A DNA stretch of 60,000 bases from NCBI GenBank assembly GCA_037447655.1, contig JBBHKE010000745.1, positions 40,001 through 100,000 of the forward strand. Reading direction: 5' to 3'. The notes under the pieces were generated by a model. That model made no database searches and was not told where the DNA came from. It worked only from the letters and a program-made list of their open reading frames with translations. This document shows, in pieces, positions 47,360 to 58,791 of this stretch. This DNA comes from Zygnema cylindricum (lineage: Eukaryota > Streptophyta > Zygnematophyceae > Zygnematales > Zygnemataceae). Position 1 is the first letter of the stretch, and each line of letters starts with the position of its first letter. The position numbers and the translations under genes were made by a program.

Positions 47360-48044
47360 GTTTTGTTTGTTTCTGTCGTCAATCCCGTAATAAATAGTCG
47401 TACGGTTCCGAACGCTTCCAATCCGAACTGAAACGAGTCAGCATTCAGCCATTCACCATATTTCTAGACATAGCTAGTACAGTACGTTCTCATGTACAAC
47501 GATGTGTACTTTATTTTCCTGTCCACACCATAAACAGTTGGAAACGTAGCTGCGGTGATGTGCCGTACTCGACATCGATCGCTGATTTGTTTTGCCCTGG
47601 CGAACCAAACTATGCATGTATCCAATCTCTGGACGTCTCCAGGTTTGTTCCCTAAGCGTGGTTTAGGTTCCTATTTGGAGAATTAACGAACAGGATAATG
47701 ATGACGGTATCGGACAATGGTCACAGATTTGGACGGAAATAGATCACTTCCTCGTGCGGAACTCCAGTAGATTCCTTTCTGCTGAGGACCCTCGGTCCAT
47801 TCAATGGAAGTTTTAACGCAGATTCTGATAAATCCGGCATGCGGTCCGATTTTTCCGCCGTTTTACACAACTTCTCGATGGATACGGACCATCCCGTATC
47901 AATAATCAGCTCAAGGGAATCCCCGAAACGTTTCGGCGACAACCGTACAGCACGGAGCAAAGTAACAAAATTCGCTGTAAGAAATGATGATACCTGACAA
48001 ATAGAGTTGGGTATTGGCCAAATAAAATCACAAGTATTATCCAC
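47360..48044. other. Intergenic, no gene recognised
   Basis: A 107-codon minus-strand frame lies at 47,721-48,044 but has no family resemblance and no splice context. Otherwise featureless. Confidence 0.35.
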
Positions 48045-48047
48045 TAA

Positions 48048-48991
48048 GGGTACGTCCCCATGTAATCGGTACTTTGATAAAGTATTCTGGACTATAGTGA
48101 AGATTCGCTGTACTATATTGAAGAGCGTCCCAATGTGCGAAAATGAAATCGGAACTTTGATATGTGACGTTTGTAGACGTAATTACAACTTGTGACAATT
48201 GAAGGCGACTACGAAACTTCCGACGATTAGTGACGCCAACAAAAACAGCGACAGTTGTAGACGTCTAGATTTTTGTGAAATTGCAAGTTTAGGGTTTGGT
48301 GACATTGTGACGTCACGCTCACTTGTGACAACGTCGACGTCACGGATTCAAGAACTTTCCGCCATGGTTTCCCGATTTCGCTTTTTCTACTTTTCTCACT
48401 CGATTTGCCATTAAATAAAAACCTAAATAAAAACAATTTTTTTTTTTAAAGATCTTTCATTTTATACCAACATTGTCTTGTCTCATTCTAAAAAGTGTGA
48501 GATACAAGCGATAGTGTGAGAGGGAGAGAGAAGAGGCGACGACGGCGAAAAAATATGTAAAGGACCCATGAATGCAAGTGGAAGTCCGAGACCCCTGCAA
48601 ATTTTTTTCCGTACAGAGCGCGTGACGGGTACGGAAAAAAATAGCGAGGACTCTCCCTCGTCCAAATTTTTTACAAATCGTGTGGCGCGTGCGTGGTCCG
48701 CTTTTCATTCGCTGTTTGGGCAGTACTTGAACTAAAATCACCCCCTCGAGGTGATTTTGGATGAAGTTTTTTTTTGGGCTGGATTCTCTTGCCTGGGGGT
48801 CGAAAAGGGGAAAACGCCAAAATGCGTTCACATAACGACAAACATGCCGTACATCCAAAGTATGAATTGACGTTCACTTTACTTTGGTAAAAATGATTTT
48901 CTCGTACAGTTAAAGTTTTTTTCAAAGTTCCTTGAATTTTAGGGCAAAAAGACAGAGAAAAGTATGTACTTTAATACATGGGGACGTACCC
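48048..48991. mobile_element. Family B PIF/Harbinger-like element, 944 bp, TAA target duplication
   Basis: GGGTACGTCCCCATGTA and TACATGGGGACGTACCC are perfect 17-bp TIRs flanked by TAA on both sides (48,045-48,047 and 48,992-48,994). The palindrome AAAATCACCCC..GAGGTGATTTT (48,734-48,758) sits in its right third. The body matches 3,560-4,210 and, reversed, parts of 52,987-53,997. No transposase. Confidence 0.9.
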
Positions 48992-48994
48992 TAA

Positions 48995-49380
48995 GTTTCC
49001 CATTAGTTGACTGAAGAGTGACCCTTATAATCGAGAGCAAATTAAGGTAATAAACGGCCTCAAAATGACGTTAAAAGTGTAGGAGTAGAGATGCTCATAA
49101 CATTGTATTGTTATTCGGGTAACCAAAGCGGTGAACCAACACGTAGTTTGTCTAACATGCTAAATTTTTCCATTTCTAGATCCAGTACCATGTGCCGACA
49201 ACGAAGCGCATCCTTCATATCGACGCTATGTGTCAAGACCGATATGATGCAATGTGAGACTCCAATTACGCTGTGCCGGTCGAATCAGTTGTACCTAAAA
49301 ATGTACCCCGATATATACCCATGAAGCGCTAACCTCAAAACACCAAAGTCAAAACCTGAAACCTAAAACGTGAAACCAAA
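48995..49380. other. Intergenic, no gene seen
   Basis: Nothing recognised; the composition begins to turn purine-rich towards the right. Confidence 0.35.
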
Positions 49381-51746
49381 ATGCGGGTGAGGAGACGGAG
49401 ACAAAGCAAGAAGGGATAGGGATGGTGAGGGTGCGGAGAAGGGGGAGATGGAAGGAAACTATTATAGCCATCTAGTCAATTAGCTAACCATTTACGTACG
49501 ATTACAAAACCACTGTTGCAATTAATATATTATTGTTACCAAACAGGACAATCCTAAAATTTGTATTTAGTGTACGACCTAGATCAATAGAGTTTATGGA
49601 GTTAAGTCGTACGCTTAAGGGATATGAATAAGGCAAAGAATAAGGGAGCGAGAGAAGCAAGATAAAGGAAAAATATATGAAAAGTGGAGAAGGGGAGGAA
49701 GATCGACAAAGAGAGGGAGTTGGAACGTGAGCTTGAAGTGGGGGAGATAGAGAATCAGAGGAAGGGGAAGATGGAGAGGGAAAGAGAAAGGTAGAGGGTA
49801 AACAATAAAAAGAGGTTAAGGGAAAAAGAGTGGGAGAGGGAGAGCGAACCGAATCTTGTGGAAGGAAGGCATAAAGAGAGGGAGAGAGAAGGGGAGGAGA
49901 TTAAAGGAGGGCAAAATAGAGGATAAACGAAATGAAAAGGTGGTGGTAGAGAGCCATAGGGAGAAACAAAATAGTAGTGCGATAGCCAAAAAATGAGAAA
50001 AAGAGGGGGGGGGGGAGACAAATATGGGGATTGCGTACAAAGGAGAAGGAGAGGCCAAGAGGGGGGGGGGGGGGGGGGGAGGAGAGGTAAAAGGAGAGGG
50101 GGGAGATGATGGAGAGGAGCAAAATAGATGGCGTGGGACATTGGAAAGGATACGAAAAGAGGGAGTAGAAAATGGTGAAAGAGAGGGATAAGCGTGTGAA
50201 ACTTTTAGGGAGGGGGGTTGTAAAAATGAGGAGTGAGGAGAAAGAAATGGAGCAAAAAGAAAGCAAGTGGGAGAGGCAAAGGGAGATGGGAAAATAGAGG
50301 TATAAAAAAAAGAGATGGGAGGAGAGAGAATACACTTAGTGGGAGGGAGGAAAGGGTAAAAGGGAGAAGAAGAGAAAGAAGTGAAAAAAAATAGTAGGAA
50401 AAAAGGAGGAACACGGAGACGGATGGAGAGGATGAGGGATCGGGAGGAGTGAGAGAGAGAGAGAGAGAGGGAAAAATAGAGGATTCAACAAAAGGATCAT
50501 GAAAATGAAAAAAGTGAAGGGGGAAAGATAGGGCTAAGTAGAGGGAGAGGGAGAAGGAGATGGCGAGGGAGAGGTAAAGGTAGAACAATGAGAACAAAAA
50601 AACGGTAAAAAAGAGAGGGAGAGGAAAAAAAAGCATGATAGAAAGGGAGAGTAAAAGTGGGTGGGAAAAATAAAGGGGGAGAGGGATAAGGAGTTGGAAA
50701 AGGAAAGGGAAAATGAGAGAAAGTGAGAGAGGGAAATGGAGAAGAAAAAAAAAGAATAATGGAAACAGAAGGGAGAGTGGAAGGGAAAGGGAAAAGGAGA
50801 GGGAGAGGGAGATGGACATAGACAAGGAGAGCGAAAAAGAGACGAAAAAGGAGAGAGACAAAAAGAGTGCGAGGGAAATAGAGAGACGGAAAGGCAAATT
50901 AAGGATTCAAATGAAAGGGGGCGGAGACGTAAAGAAAAAAGGAAATAAAGACAAAAAGGGAAATAGAGAGGGGAGCAAGAACTAGAAAAAGAAGGGAGAA
51001 ATTACGGTGAAAGTGAGAGAGTAAGTGGAAGACAAAGAGGGAGAGGAAAGGGAGAGGGTAAAACAAACAAAAAGAGAGAGGGAGGATAAGGTAATACATA
51101 TGAAAAGAGAGAGGGAGAAATTTATGGAGAGAGAGAGGGAGGAAAATTGGGTGAGAGGATGGGGAAAAGAGAGGTAAAGAGTGGTCTCGGTGAAGGGAAA
51201 AAGAGAATAATTGTCAAAAGAAGAGGCAGAGGGATTGGGGAATAAGAAAAAGTTAAAGGGAAATGTAGAGATAGAAGCAGAGGGAAAGGAAAAGGGTAAA
51301 TTAACACGGATGCAAAGAAGGAAAGGGAAAGGGAAAAAAAGTAGGAGGGAATAACAGGGAGAAAGAGTCAAAGAAGGTAACAAGAAAAAGGGCGAGAAAG
51401 ATAATTATACGAAGAGGAAAACAAAAAAAACGGGGCATGGAGTGGGAAAAGGAGAAAGATAGTGAGATAAAGTTGAAGAAAGAGAGGGGGGTTGAAATGG
51501 ATTTAGCAAGGGAGACAAAAAAACAGACGGAGATGGAGAAGGAGACGACATGAGGGAAGGAGGGGGTGAGGGATAGGGAAAGGGCAATTGAGAAGGAGAG
51601 GGAAAGAGAAGAGAGGATAAAGAGAGGGAGGGTGCTATAAATAAAAAGAGGCGGAGGGAAAAAAAGGTTTGAAAGTGAGTGGAGGGAGTGATAGAGAGAA
51701 ATGCAAATGACGAGGGCGAGGGAAAGGGAGAGGGAGATATGTAAAG
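49381..51746. repeat. 2.3 kb polypurine block (G/A on the plus strand)
   Basis: From about 49,625 nearly every base is A or G, interrupted by isolated T or C. Motifs such as GAGAGGGAGAG and GGGAAAGG recur without a fixed period. G-runs near 50,006 and 50,060-50,078 could form quadruplexes. A short mixed stretch (49,460-49,620) separates a smaller purine patch. All long frames on the minus strand (Leu/Ser/Phe/Pro) are composition artefacts. Confidence 0.9.
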
Positions 51747-52013
51747 TCTCTCTTTCCACTCCCTACCTCTCTCACTAGCTCTTGTTCCCCCTTCTCCCTC
51801 TCCTTATCCCTCCCTCAACCTTTCACCCTTGTATCCTTATATCCCTCGCCCCTTTTCTTTATTAGATCCTTTATTCTCTAGCCTTTCTCTTTTTCCCTCT
51901 CCCTCTATCCCCCCCGCCTACGATCTATTTCCTCCTCCCCTCCCCCCCTCTTTCCCTCCCTACCTCTTTCCCTCCCTCCCTATTTCCCCCCTCTCTGTCT
52001 CTCGAAAACTCCA
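51747..52013. repeat. Polypyrimidine block abutting the polypurine block
   Basis: At about 51,746 the strand bias flips within a few bases: CTCTCTTTCC, CCCTCTCC and CCCTCCC runs continue for about 265 bp. The two blocks are thus a roughly inverted pair in composition. Confidence 0.9.
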
Positions 52014-52573
52014 AAAAAATCCATTATATCAACGTATTGATGTATCGAGGAATACAATAGCAGGATTAGTGTCATGCTTTATTGCATTGACACATTAATA
52101 TCCAGACAATAGGTTATCAAGTATTAAGTGTATATCAGCTATAAGTTTGCATCGTTACATCGACGATTGTTTTTTGTCTGATGTAGTACTCATCGCTAAT
52201 TTGTGATCATCCTCATCTCATTTGTATATAAATTAGTCTTAGGAAGCAGACGTTAAAATGTGTCATTATTAGTCCCAATACTATTTTGCCACTTAAAACA
52301 TCTTTTCTTTGTGCACACAGGTCAGATTGTTGATCTGGCGTTTTATATTGGAATTTAAAACTCTAATTTTCTAATTGGCGGTATCAATTCTAAAAGCAAA
52401 AAATAACCATATTTTCTAAGCAGAAAGAGCAATATCAAGAATAAACGTTGCAGGGTGTAGTCATTGACACACTCCACCCTCTTGGCGTTTTTCTATATTT
52501 TTCCACATTTCCCCGTTCTTGTAGTTCGTTTAGATTCTATTGAGATTTATCGGTAATAGCGATGAAAGGTGAA
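52014..52573. other. AT-rich intergenic
   Basis: TATCAACGTATTGATGTATCG-like words near 52,025 and ATCAGCTATAAG further on; no gene or complete element. Confidence 0.35.
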
Positions 52574-54548
52574 CTGTACACCGAGAATTGTAATTAACGT
52601 TTTCGTAAAGGGAATTGATCATGGCAGTGACTATTTTGGTTGCGTAAAGTGAATTACGTCACTTTGTCAAAGATTGTACATTTTAGGTACACGCTGGTAC
52701 AATTTAAGTACAGCTGACAATAGATTTGACGGTCAATCAATAAAATTGCTTGAACTTTCAAAATGTAGTAACAACCGGTTAAACTTTTGACGCGCTTGTG
52801 AACGTCGGCCGTGATAACAAAATTAAATATTCACACTGTTGGCAAAGGTTTACGGCAACAAAATTGTGTCAACCACATGTAAATAAAAGTGTTGCAGACA
52901 ATTACTTTTTGTCGTTTTTCACTTTACTCGAGCTCCACTCTGAGAGCATACGTTGGCTTTTAACTTAGCCGCAAAATTGAAATTTTTGGCACTTTCCCAT
53001 GTGCTAAAGTTACAATTAGTTTTTGTCGTTTTCCTCTATAACTTTGAAAAGAATGAGAAAATTTGCAACCGTACCAAAAAATTGAAAATACCACGGTACG
53101 AGTTGCGTTACATTAAAACTTTATATGTAGTGCAATTTGTCGTTTAGCGCGATGCAGTTTGTTGTCTAATGCGTTTCGAGCCACTTTCGCGTCCTTTCAG
53201 CTCATCTTCAAAGTTTATATAAAATCACCTCCAAGGGTGATTTTAAATATAGTTCCATGAGGTGAGTGAATAGGCAGATGCTGTCCCACGTGTCAATTTT
53301 TTTTGACAATTTTTGTGCGCGGAGTACCAAAAAAAAACAAACTACACGTTTCTAGCCCGTGCGTGACTTTTTTTGTTCGTTTTTTTCCTTACTGTAGCCG
53401 TGGAGGGGTCTCGACCAACAAACGCCATTTCGCAAAAGTGAAGTCCGTGAAAGGGCCCCTCTCTCTCTCCCTCTCCCACTACCACGTCTATGTCACAATT
53501 CTTGCAACGAAAAACGTCAATAATGGTATTAAATGAAAGATCTCTGAAAACGATTTCTTTTAACTCTCTTTGGGTGTATCTTGATGCCAAGTAGAGTGAG
53601 AAAAGACAAAAACATACAATCGCGAAACCATGGCGGAAAGTTTTAGAATATGTGACGTCGACGCTATCATATTTGAGCGTGACGTTCGTGACGTTATAAT
53701 GTCACAAACCATAAACATTTGTAATGCCTCCACGTCGACAATGTGGTGTACATACATTGCGAAGTGATATAAACTGTTCGGCGTGCGGGTGGACGTTTGA
53801 AATTGAAGCCGAGTGGAAGTTTCGCAACAGTTTTTGAACCGTTTATTTGTCACATGTTTCGTTACATTTCTACGCTTGTCACTTTTTGAAGTAACAAGTT
53901 ATTTGCGCTTATATCGGAATGCTCTGAGAACCGTATGAGAATCTTTGCTAGAAACAAAGTTACAAGATTAAAGTTTCGGTTACATGGGAAAGTGCCCTTA
54001 ATCGTGAATCGTTACATTGAACTTAGACGCAAATTAACGAACGACGTAAAATATTGTACGGGATAATTAATTCGCAGGAAACGAAATATATTTTGTAGAA
54101 TACCATTACGATTTCCGCTTAAATTTCAATTTAATTAATATTTTTACGCGGGTCCGTTCGGAAATCGTAAATCTTTGAGTGGAGCTTGCGTAAAGTGAAA
54201 AACGACAAAAAATGACTGTTTGCAACACTTTTATTTACATGTGGTTGCCACATTTTTTTTTTCCGTAAAGCTTCGCCGACCGTGTGAATTATTGATTTTA
54301 TATTGGCGGCCGACATTCACAAGCCGGGCAAAAGTTTAACCGGTTGTTACTACATTTTTAAAGTCCAAGCAATTATATTGATTGACCGTCAAATCTATAG
54401 TCAGCGGTACTGAAATTGTACTAGCGTGAACCTAAAATGTACAATCTTGACAAAGTGACGTTAGTGACTGTGCGAAACCAAAATAGTCACTGCCATGATC
54501 AATTCCTTTTCGTAAAACGCTAATTACGATTCACGGTGTATTGTACTG
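52574..54548. mobile_element. Foldback-type element with about 370-bp inverted arms (family A-like ends)
   Basis: Left arm 52,574-52,942 and right arm 54,176-54,548 are inverted copies. Both carry the family A-like tip (TACACCG.GAAT), GGAATTGATCATGGCAGTGA or its near match, GACGGTCAATCAAT / ATTGACCGTC, AACCGGTTAAACTTTTG and the ACATGTAAATAAAAGTGTTG block. By eye they differ at scattered positions and short indels. The 1.2 kb centre is largely a separate Harbinger-like element (52,987-53,997). No transposase found. Confidence 0.88.
52987..53997. mobile_element. Family B Harbinger-like element nested in the foldback element, 1.0 kb
   Basis: GGCACTTTCCCATGT near the left edge mirrors ACATGGGAAAGTGCCC at the right, with TTT and TTA flanks. 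The palindrome AAAATCACCTCCAAGGGTGATTTT (53,221-53,244) and the reversed CCATGGCGGAAAG / GTGACGTCGACG block tie it to the copy at 48,048. Confidence 0.75.
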
Positions 54549-55090
54549 TAGTAGATTAGAGTAGCAGATTAGATTAGAGTAGCATATTAGAGGACAAACA
54601 ACAAGCGTCTATTTCTTCTTTTTGAGCCCTTTTGTACTTTGATGGATTTTTCCATCGCACTTTTTGAAATAAAGTTGGTAGACAGAGTAGCAGATTATAG
54701 TACAGTTGCGAGATTCACACATTGAAAAAGGGGACAAGGATGTCATAAATTTTGGGATCCGTACGCCAAATTTCATAAAATGACAAAAAACGCGGCGGTG
54801 ACGATTGGGGCGGTTGCTTTCGACTGTCTTGGAGCGAAGCGGCGAACAAAAGATGGAGTTCTATGCGTCAAAACTGGACAGCTGCGTAAGCAAACGGCAA
54901 CTGCTGTCCGCCATCGAACTCGGAATGCACTTTTTCGTTTTTGAAGAATTTCGAAAATGAACCACACCGACGTGAACCGTACAAGAACTCATTCGTCGCA
55001 AGACCAATCAGATAAGAGAACACGTAATGTAAAAAAAAAAAAAACACCGATGGAAAAAAAAAGGTTTCATTTTTCCCACTCCTTGCTGGT

Positions 55091-55630
55091 CCACCGCGAA
55101 TCGTTATTAATGTCAAAGTTTAAATAGTGTCTAAGAAAATTTACTGTACTTTTTGCTAATTAAAAATTTGATATTTTTTTTAAATGTGTATTATAATTTC
55201 GACGTTAATGCTAATTTGGGGACAACAAAAATGGAATATTCCCCGAACGATTATATACATTAATATATGTATTCGTACAAAATATTAAAAAGCGTACGCC
55301 GTCGCGAGTTTATAAAATCACTACATGCCATACTAATTTACGTTTCAGACTTATCCCGTTTTTTAGAGCGCACGTTCCTATGCGTGCGCGTCTGATTTAA
55401 TTCATGTTTTGTAAATTTTCACTTGCAAAGTTACATTTATGTACGATCTGTTATCGACCGTACACCACACTATTTATACTTTATTGTACTTTCATGCTTT
55501 ACACTATTCTGCATGGTACTTGATTTAACGTCAAGGAAAAATTAACATCATGTATCCTATTTGAAAAAAAATCAAAATTTTAATAACCCAAATTAGAGTT
55601 ATTGACACTTATAACGACTCGCGGTGTACT
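55091..55630. mobile_element. Family A MITE nested in family C
   Basis: CCACCGCGAATCGTTATTAA at the left and ATAACGACTCGCGGTGTAC at the right are family A ends. The body aligns with 10,147-10,698 throughout (TTCGACGTTAATGCTAAT, AATGGAATATTC, TTATGTACG, TACACCACACTATTTATA). Confidence 0.85.
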
Positions 55631-55671
55631 ACTCCTCTCTTCCTCTTTTCCTTTACTGCAAAGGTTTTTTG

Positions 55672-55966
55672 CATAGTTCAAAAGTAGGCGTTTTTATGGT
55701 AGGCCTTTGGTCGGCGCCTTTATCGTCAGTTATGTTATGGGCTTTTCATTTGATGTTCTTAGATCGCTACTTTGATCAGCGACCGTCCGATCGTGCGAAT
55801 AAATATTTTTTTTTGGTCCGAATGTTTTAATTTGTCAAATTTTTTGTCCGAATGTTTTAATTGGGCGAATAGGTCCGAATACAATACGGGTCTCAAGGTC
55901 ATATTGTATGTTTTGCATACAATATGCATATTGTATGGGCCTACTTTCACCTACTTTTGAACTATG
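55672..55966. mobile_element. Family D hAT-like MITE nested in family C, exact 8-bp target duplication
   Basis: CATAGTTCAAAAGTAGG and CCTACTTTTGAACTATG, flanked by GTTTTTTG on both sides (55,664-55,671 and 55,967-55,974). At 295 bp it is about half of the copy at 46,774, in the opposite orientation. Confidence 0.92.
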
Positions 55967-56222
55967 GTTTTTTGGTCATGTTCAAAGTTCCTTCGCGGTT
56001 ATTTTCGGTCTGTACAAACGCTTGCGTGGCAATACATTTTGGTTTATAAGGGTTCGTACATATCATGTCTGGAGAGCGTTTACTTTTCGTATGGACAAGT
56101 GGCTCCTATCACGACACGCTAGTTGACGTAGGCTAGCGTCACGTGCCAGTTCACGGCGGACAAAAAAAAGTACCGTTTTCATACCATACCGTTTTCCCCT
56201 TTTTAATGTGTGAACCACGCAA

Positions 56223-56434
56223 GTATTCTGACTATTTGCCCTGTTTAACGATCTTGAGACGGGAATAAAAGTTAACCATTTGCGGACTCCTATTGAAGTT
56301 TCTTAGGAAGCTAGGAACGCGTCAGCGGATGCGGTAATCTCCCGAGCGAATCTGGCCGACTACTTTTTTAATTTTCGTACATATCAAGACGAATTTGTGC
56401 TCGCATTTATGTGCTTTTACTTGTTTCTAATAGG
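56223..56434. other. Short unassigned gap between elements
   Basis: No gene or repeat recognised between the family C right end and the hAT-like target duplication. Confidence 0.4.
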
Positions 56435-56442
56435 GTAACTAC

Positions 56443-58575
56443 TAGTGTTGTGTATCGGTAAAAAACTTATCGCGATAACATCGATACTGATAGTTATTGG
56501 TTATCGAACGGTCAGATGTAGTGATATATCGGTCGGAGACCAACAAATTCCATATCGGCGATAACATAAAAAAATTATAGTACGCATACTATAGAACTTT
56601 ATAATATATATTTTTACAATATTTACATTATAAAGCGTGGCATGCCACGTATAACAATCTGTTCCGTATCTATTTAACTGATAATTATTACGGACAACGC
56701 AGCACGTAAACTTAGACAAATTTAAAATAATACTTAATATTTCTAAAACTACAGTATACTACCGAAACGAAAAAAATATAATACATTGTAAAATTCGAGA
56801 ATCAAACTTTTAAAAAAATATAACGAACAGACGAACGGCGCTGACTGAACCGTCGATGTCCAATTCGTACGGATTTTAACTTTTTTACGAAAACTAAATA
56901 GTATTTGTCTTTTTCATACTTCTCGTAAAATTCGATTAAATTTCGCTATTCAGCCATGTACAAAAACGTACGAAATGCGTAATCTTAGAAAATCCTTAAA
57001 AATATTAAAAAGTACGGAAATTTATTAGAAATATACAAAATTGAATGAAAGTGTACTTTAAATAACCTAATAGTACGAAATATCTACGGCAGCCGTACTG
57101 AAATATATAGGAACGTACGGCAATGTACCTTGGAAACCCTAAAAAAATCCTCTAAAATAGCCCTAAAATGTACAAACAGAGACGGACACTGTACGTAATT
57201 GTAAAAAAATTGTACGGATACAAAGTAAGGTGCGCATCTTATTTACTTTTCATCATAGTTGTTCACGGCGATTAGTGCGAATGTACCGTACGCGACGAAT
57301 AATACGTAACAAACGCATTGAACCTTTTGATCAAATCGCAAAAAATCGTTAATGAATTTCCTTCCGTACTATTCTGTACATAAAAAAACAAAAAACTATT
57401 ACATATAACGCAGTTTGCAAGTTTCTCCCGTTAAATGAGCGGAAAAACAATAAACTGTTTATAATTTTATCACACACATTGCTTCTATCGGAACTTCTTC
57501 ACCAACTGGTATTCTAGGCGTTCACCTTAGGGTACTCTACGCACTTGACGTACCTGAGTTCAAATGCCACAAAGGTAAAATTTTATGAAATTTCGTCTGT
57601 CCGAGCCTATTTGACAGACAGACATGGCCGCCTTCTGTCTGCCTTCTTTCTCTATCTCGCACAGACAGACATGGCCGCCTTCTGTCTGCCTTCTTTCTCT
57701 ATCTCGCAGACAACGCATTACTCCAAAAAAATAAAATACAAACCAAGAACAAATGTCATTTTTCACATACAGCAATTTGCACGACATAGAAATTTGCACG
57801 ATTTCAGGGCATGATAGCTTTTGTCGAAGTCTGGAGGCGAGGATAGTAAAAAGCTTGGGAGGGAGGAGGGTAGTTTATGGGGAAGCGGCTTCCTCGCGGT
57901 TTTGTTTTCAATGTTCCATGCCATCTTCTTTCAAAAAAAATTGAAGAAGACGCCCGTACAAATTTCAAACTGAACGCGCAAAATTATTGTGACGTCAACG
58001 TCTCTTTTCGAAAATATCCGTACATTTTCTATTATATAACGTAGAACTTCCGTGGTATTACTGTTCAGTTCACTGAATAGAAAGTACCAATAAGTATGAC
58101 GCGTATTTCCTGTTTTATTCTGTACATATCCGTAAAAAAATGTACAGTTACAGTAATTTGTTTACAGTAATTTGTTTACAGGTTCCCGTAAATTTGCAGT
58201 TTCAGTTTACAGTAGACGTTTTTTTACGATTTTTTCAAAAGTCACGAATTATACGTTTCAATCGGGAAAAAGGAAAAAATTGAACAACTATGCTTTTCAT
58301 CATCGTTTGATTTCGTACCGTACGTATTATTCGTTAGTTTATACCGTGCGTAATATGCGCACGGGACATCTATGGACGAACACCTGTCAGACTGCCGCCA
58401 TTTACAGCCACCATATTTATCTGTACGGTCCGAACAATTATCGCCGATAGTTATCAATATCGGTGTTATCGCCAATAATAACCGATAAATATCGGTTATT
58501 TATTGGCGATAACACCGATGGCGATATATCGTACCAATATATCGATTATCAGGTACCCGAAAAAAGGTCCACTAG
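56443..58575. mobile_element. hAT-like element, 2.1 kb, exact 8-bp target duplication GTAACTAC
   Basis: Starts TAGTGTTGTGTATCGGTA and ends ..GGTCCACTA (inward TAGTGGACC). GTAACTAC occurs directly before (56,435-56,442) and after (58,576-58,583). Both ends are packed with subterminal ATCGATA/TATCGG words, a known hAT trait. No transposase frame is recognisable. The inside holds family F-like sequence (from about 56,866 and to about 58,374). Confidence 0.85.
57614..57707. repeat. Perfect 47-bp tandem duplication
   Basis: ACAGACAGACATGGCCGCC.. to ..CTATCTCGC occurs twice without a difference (57,614-57,660 and 57,661-57,707), GC-richer than its surroundings. It looks recent. Confidence 0.92.
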
Positions 58576-58582
58576 TAACTAC

Positions 58583-58791
58583 AGTACACCGTGAATCGTT
58601 ATTAGCCTTATGTACGCTATATCGGCACCCCTAAATTTTTACATTGATTCCTTAAATATAATAAATTACACTATTTAAGGATGTGGACAATAATCTGCCA
58701 CGTCTCCTGGCACTAAATTAGAATGAATGACGCTAATTTTTTCTTTACACTAATAATTTCTATACGGTAATAAACGATTCAAGGTGTACTG
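58583..58791. mobile_element. Family A MITE, 209 bp, TA target duplication
   Basis: CAGTACACCGTGAATCGTTA and ACGATTCAAGGTGTACTG are inverted ends flanked by TA on each side (58,581-58,582 and 58,792-58,793). This clean copy supports placing family A with Tc1/mariner (Stowaway-like) elements. Confidence 0.85.

Larger units (their letters stand above)
54706..56222. mobile_element. Family C MITE split by two later insertions
   Basis: TTGCGAGATTCACACATTG at the left and AATGTGTGAACCACGCAA at the right are family C ends. The left part (54,706 to about 55,070) and the right part (55,976-56,222) together match the uninterrupted 630-bp copy at 21,464-22,093 in order. The gap is filled by a family A MITE and a family D MITE. 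Confidence 0.88.

Noticed and set aside
47721-48044. 107-codon minus-strand frame
   Set aside because: No family resemblance, no splice signals that extend it, and compatible with chance in this composition.
49755-51759. Long minus-strand frames rich in Leu, Ser, Phe and Pro
   Set aside because: They are the complement of a polypurine block; stops are scarce in pyrimidine-only codons, and no domain or splice structure is present.
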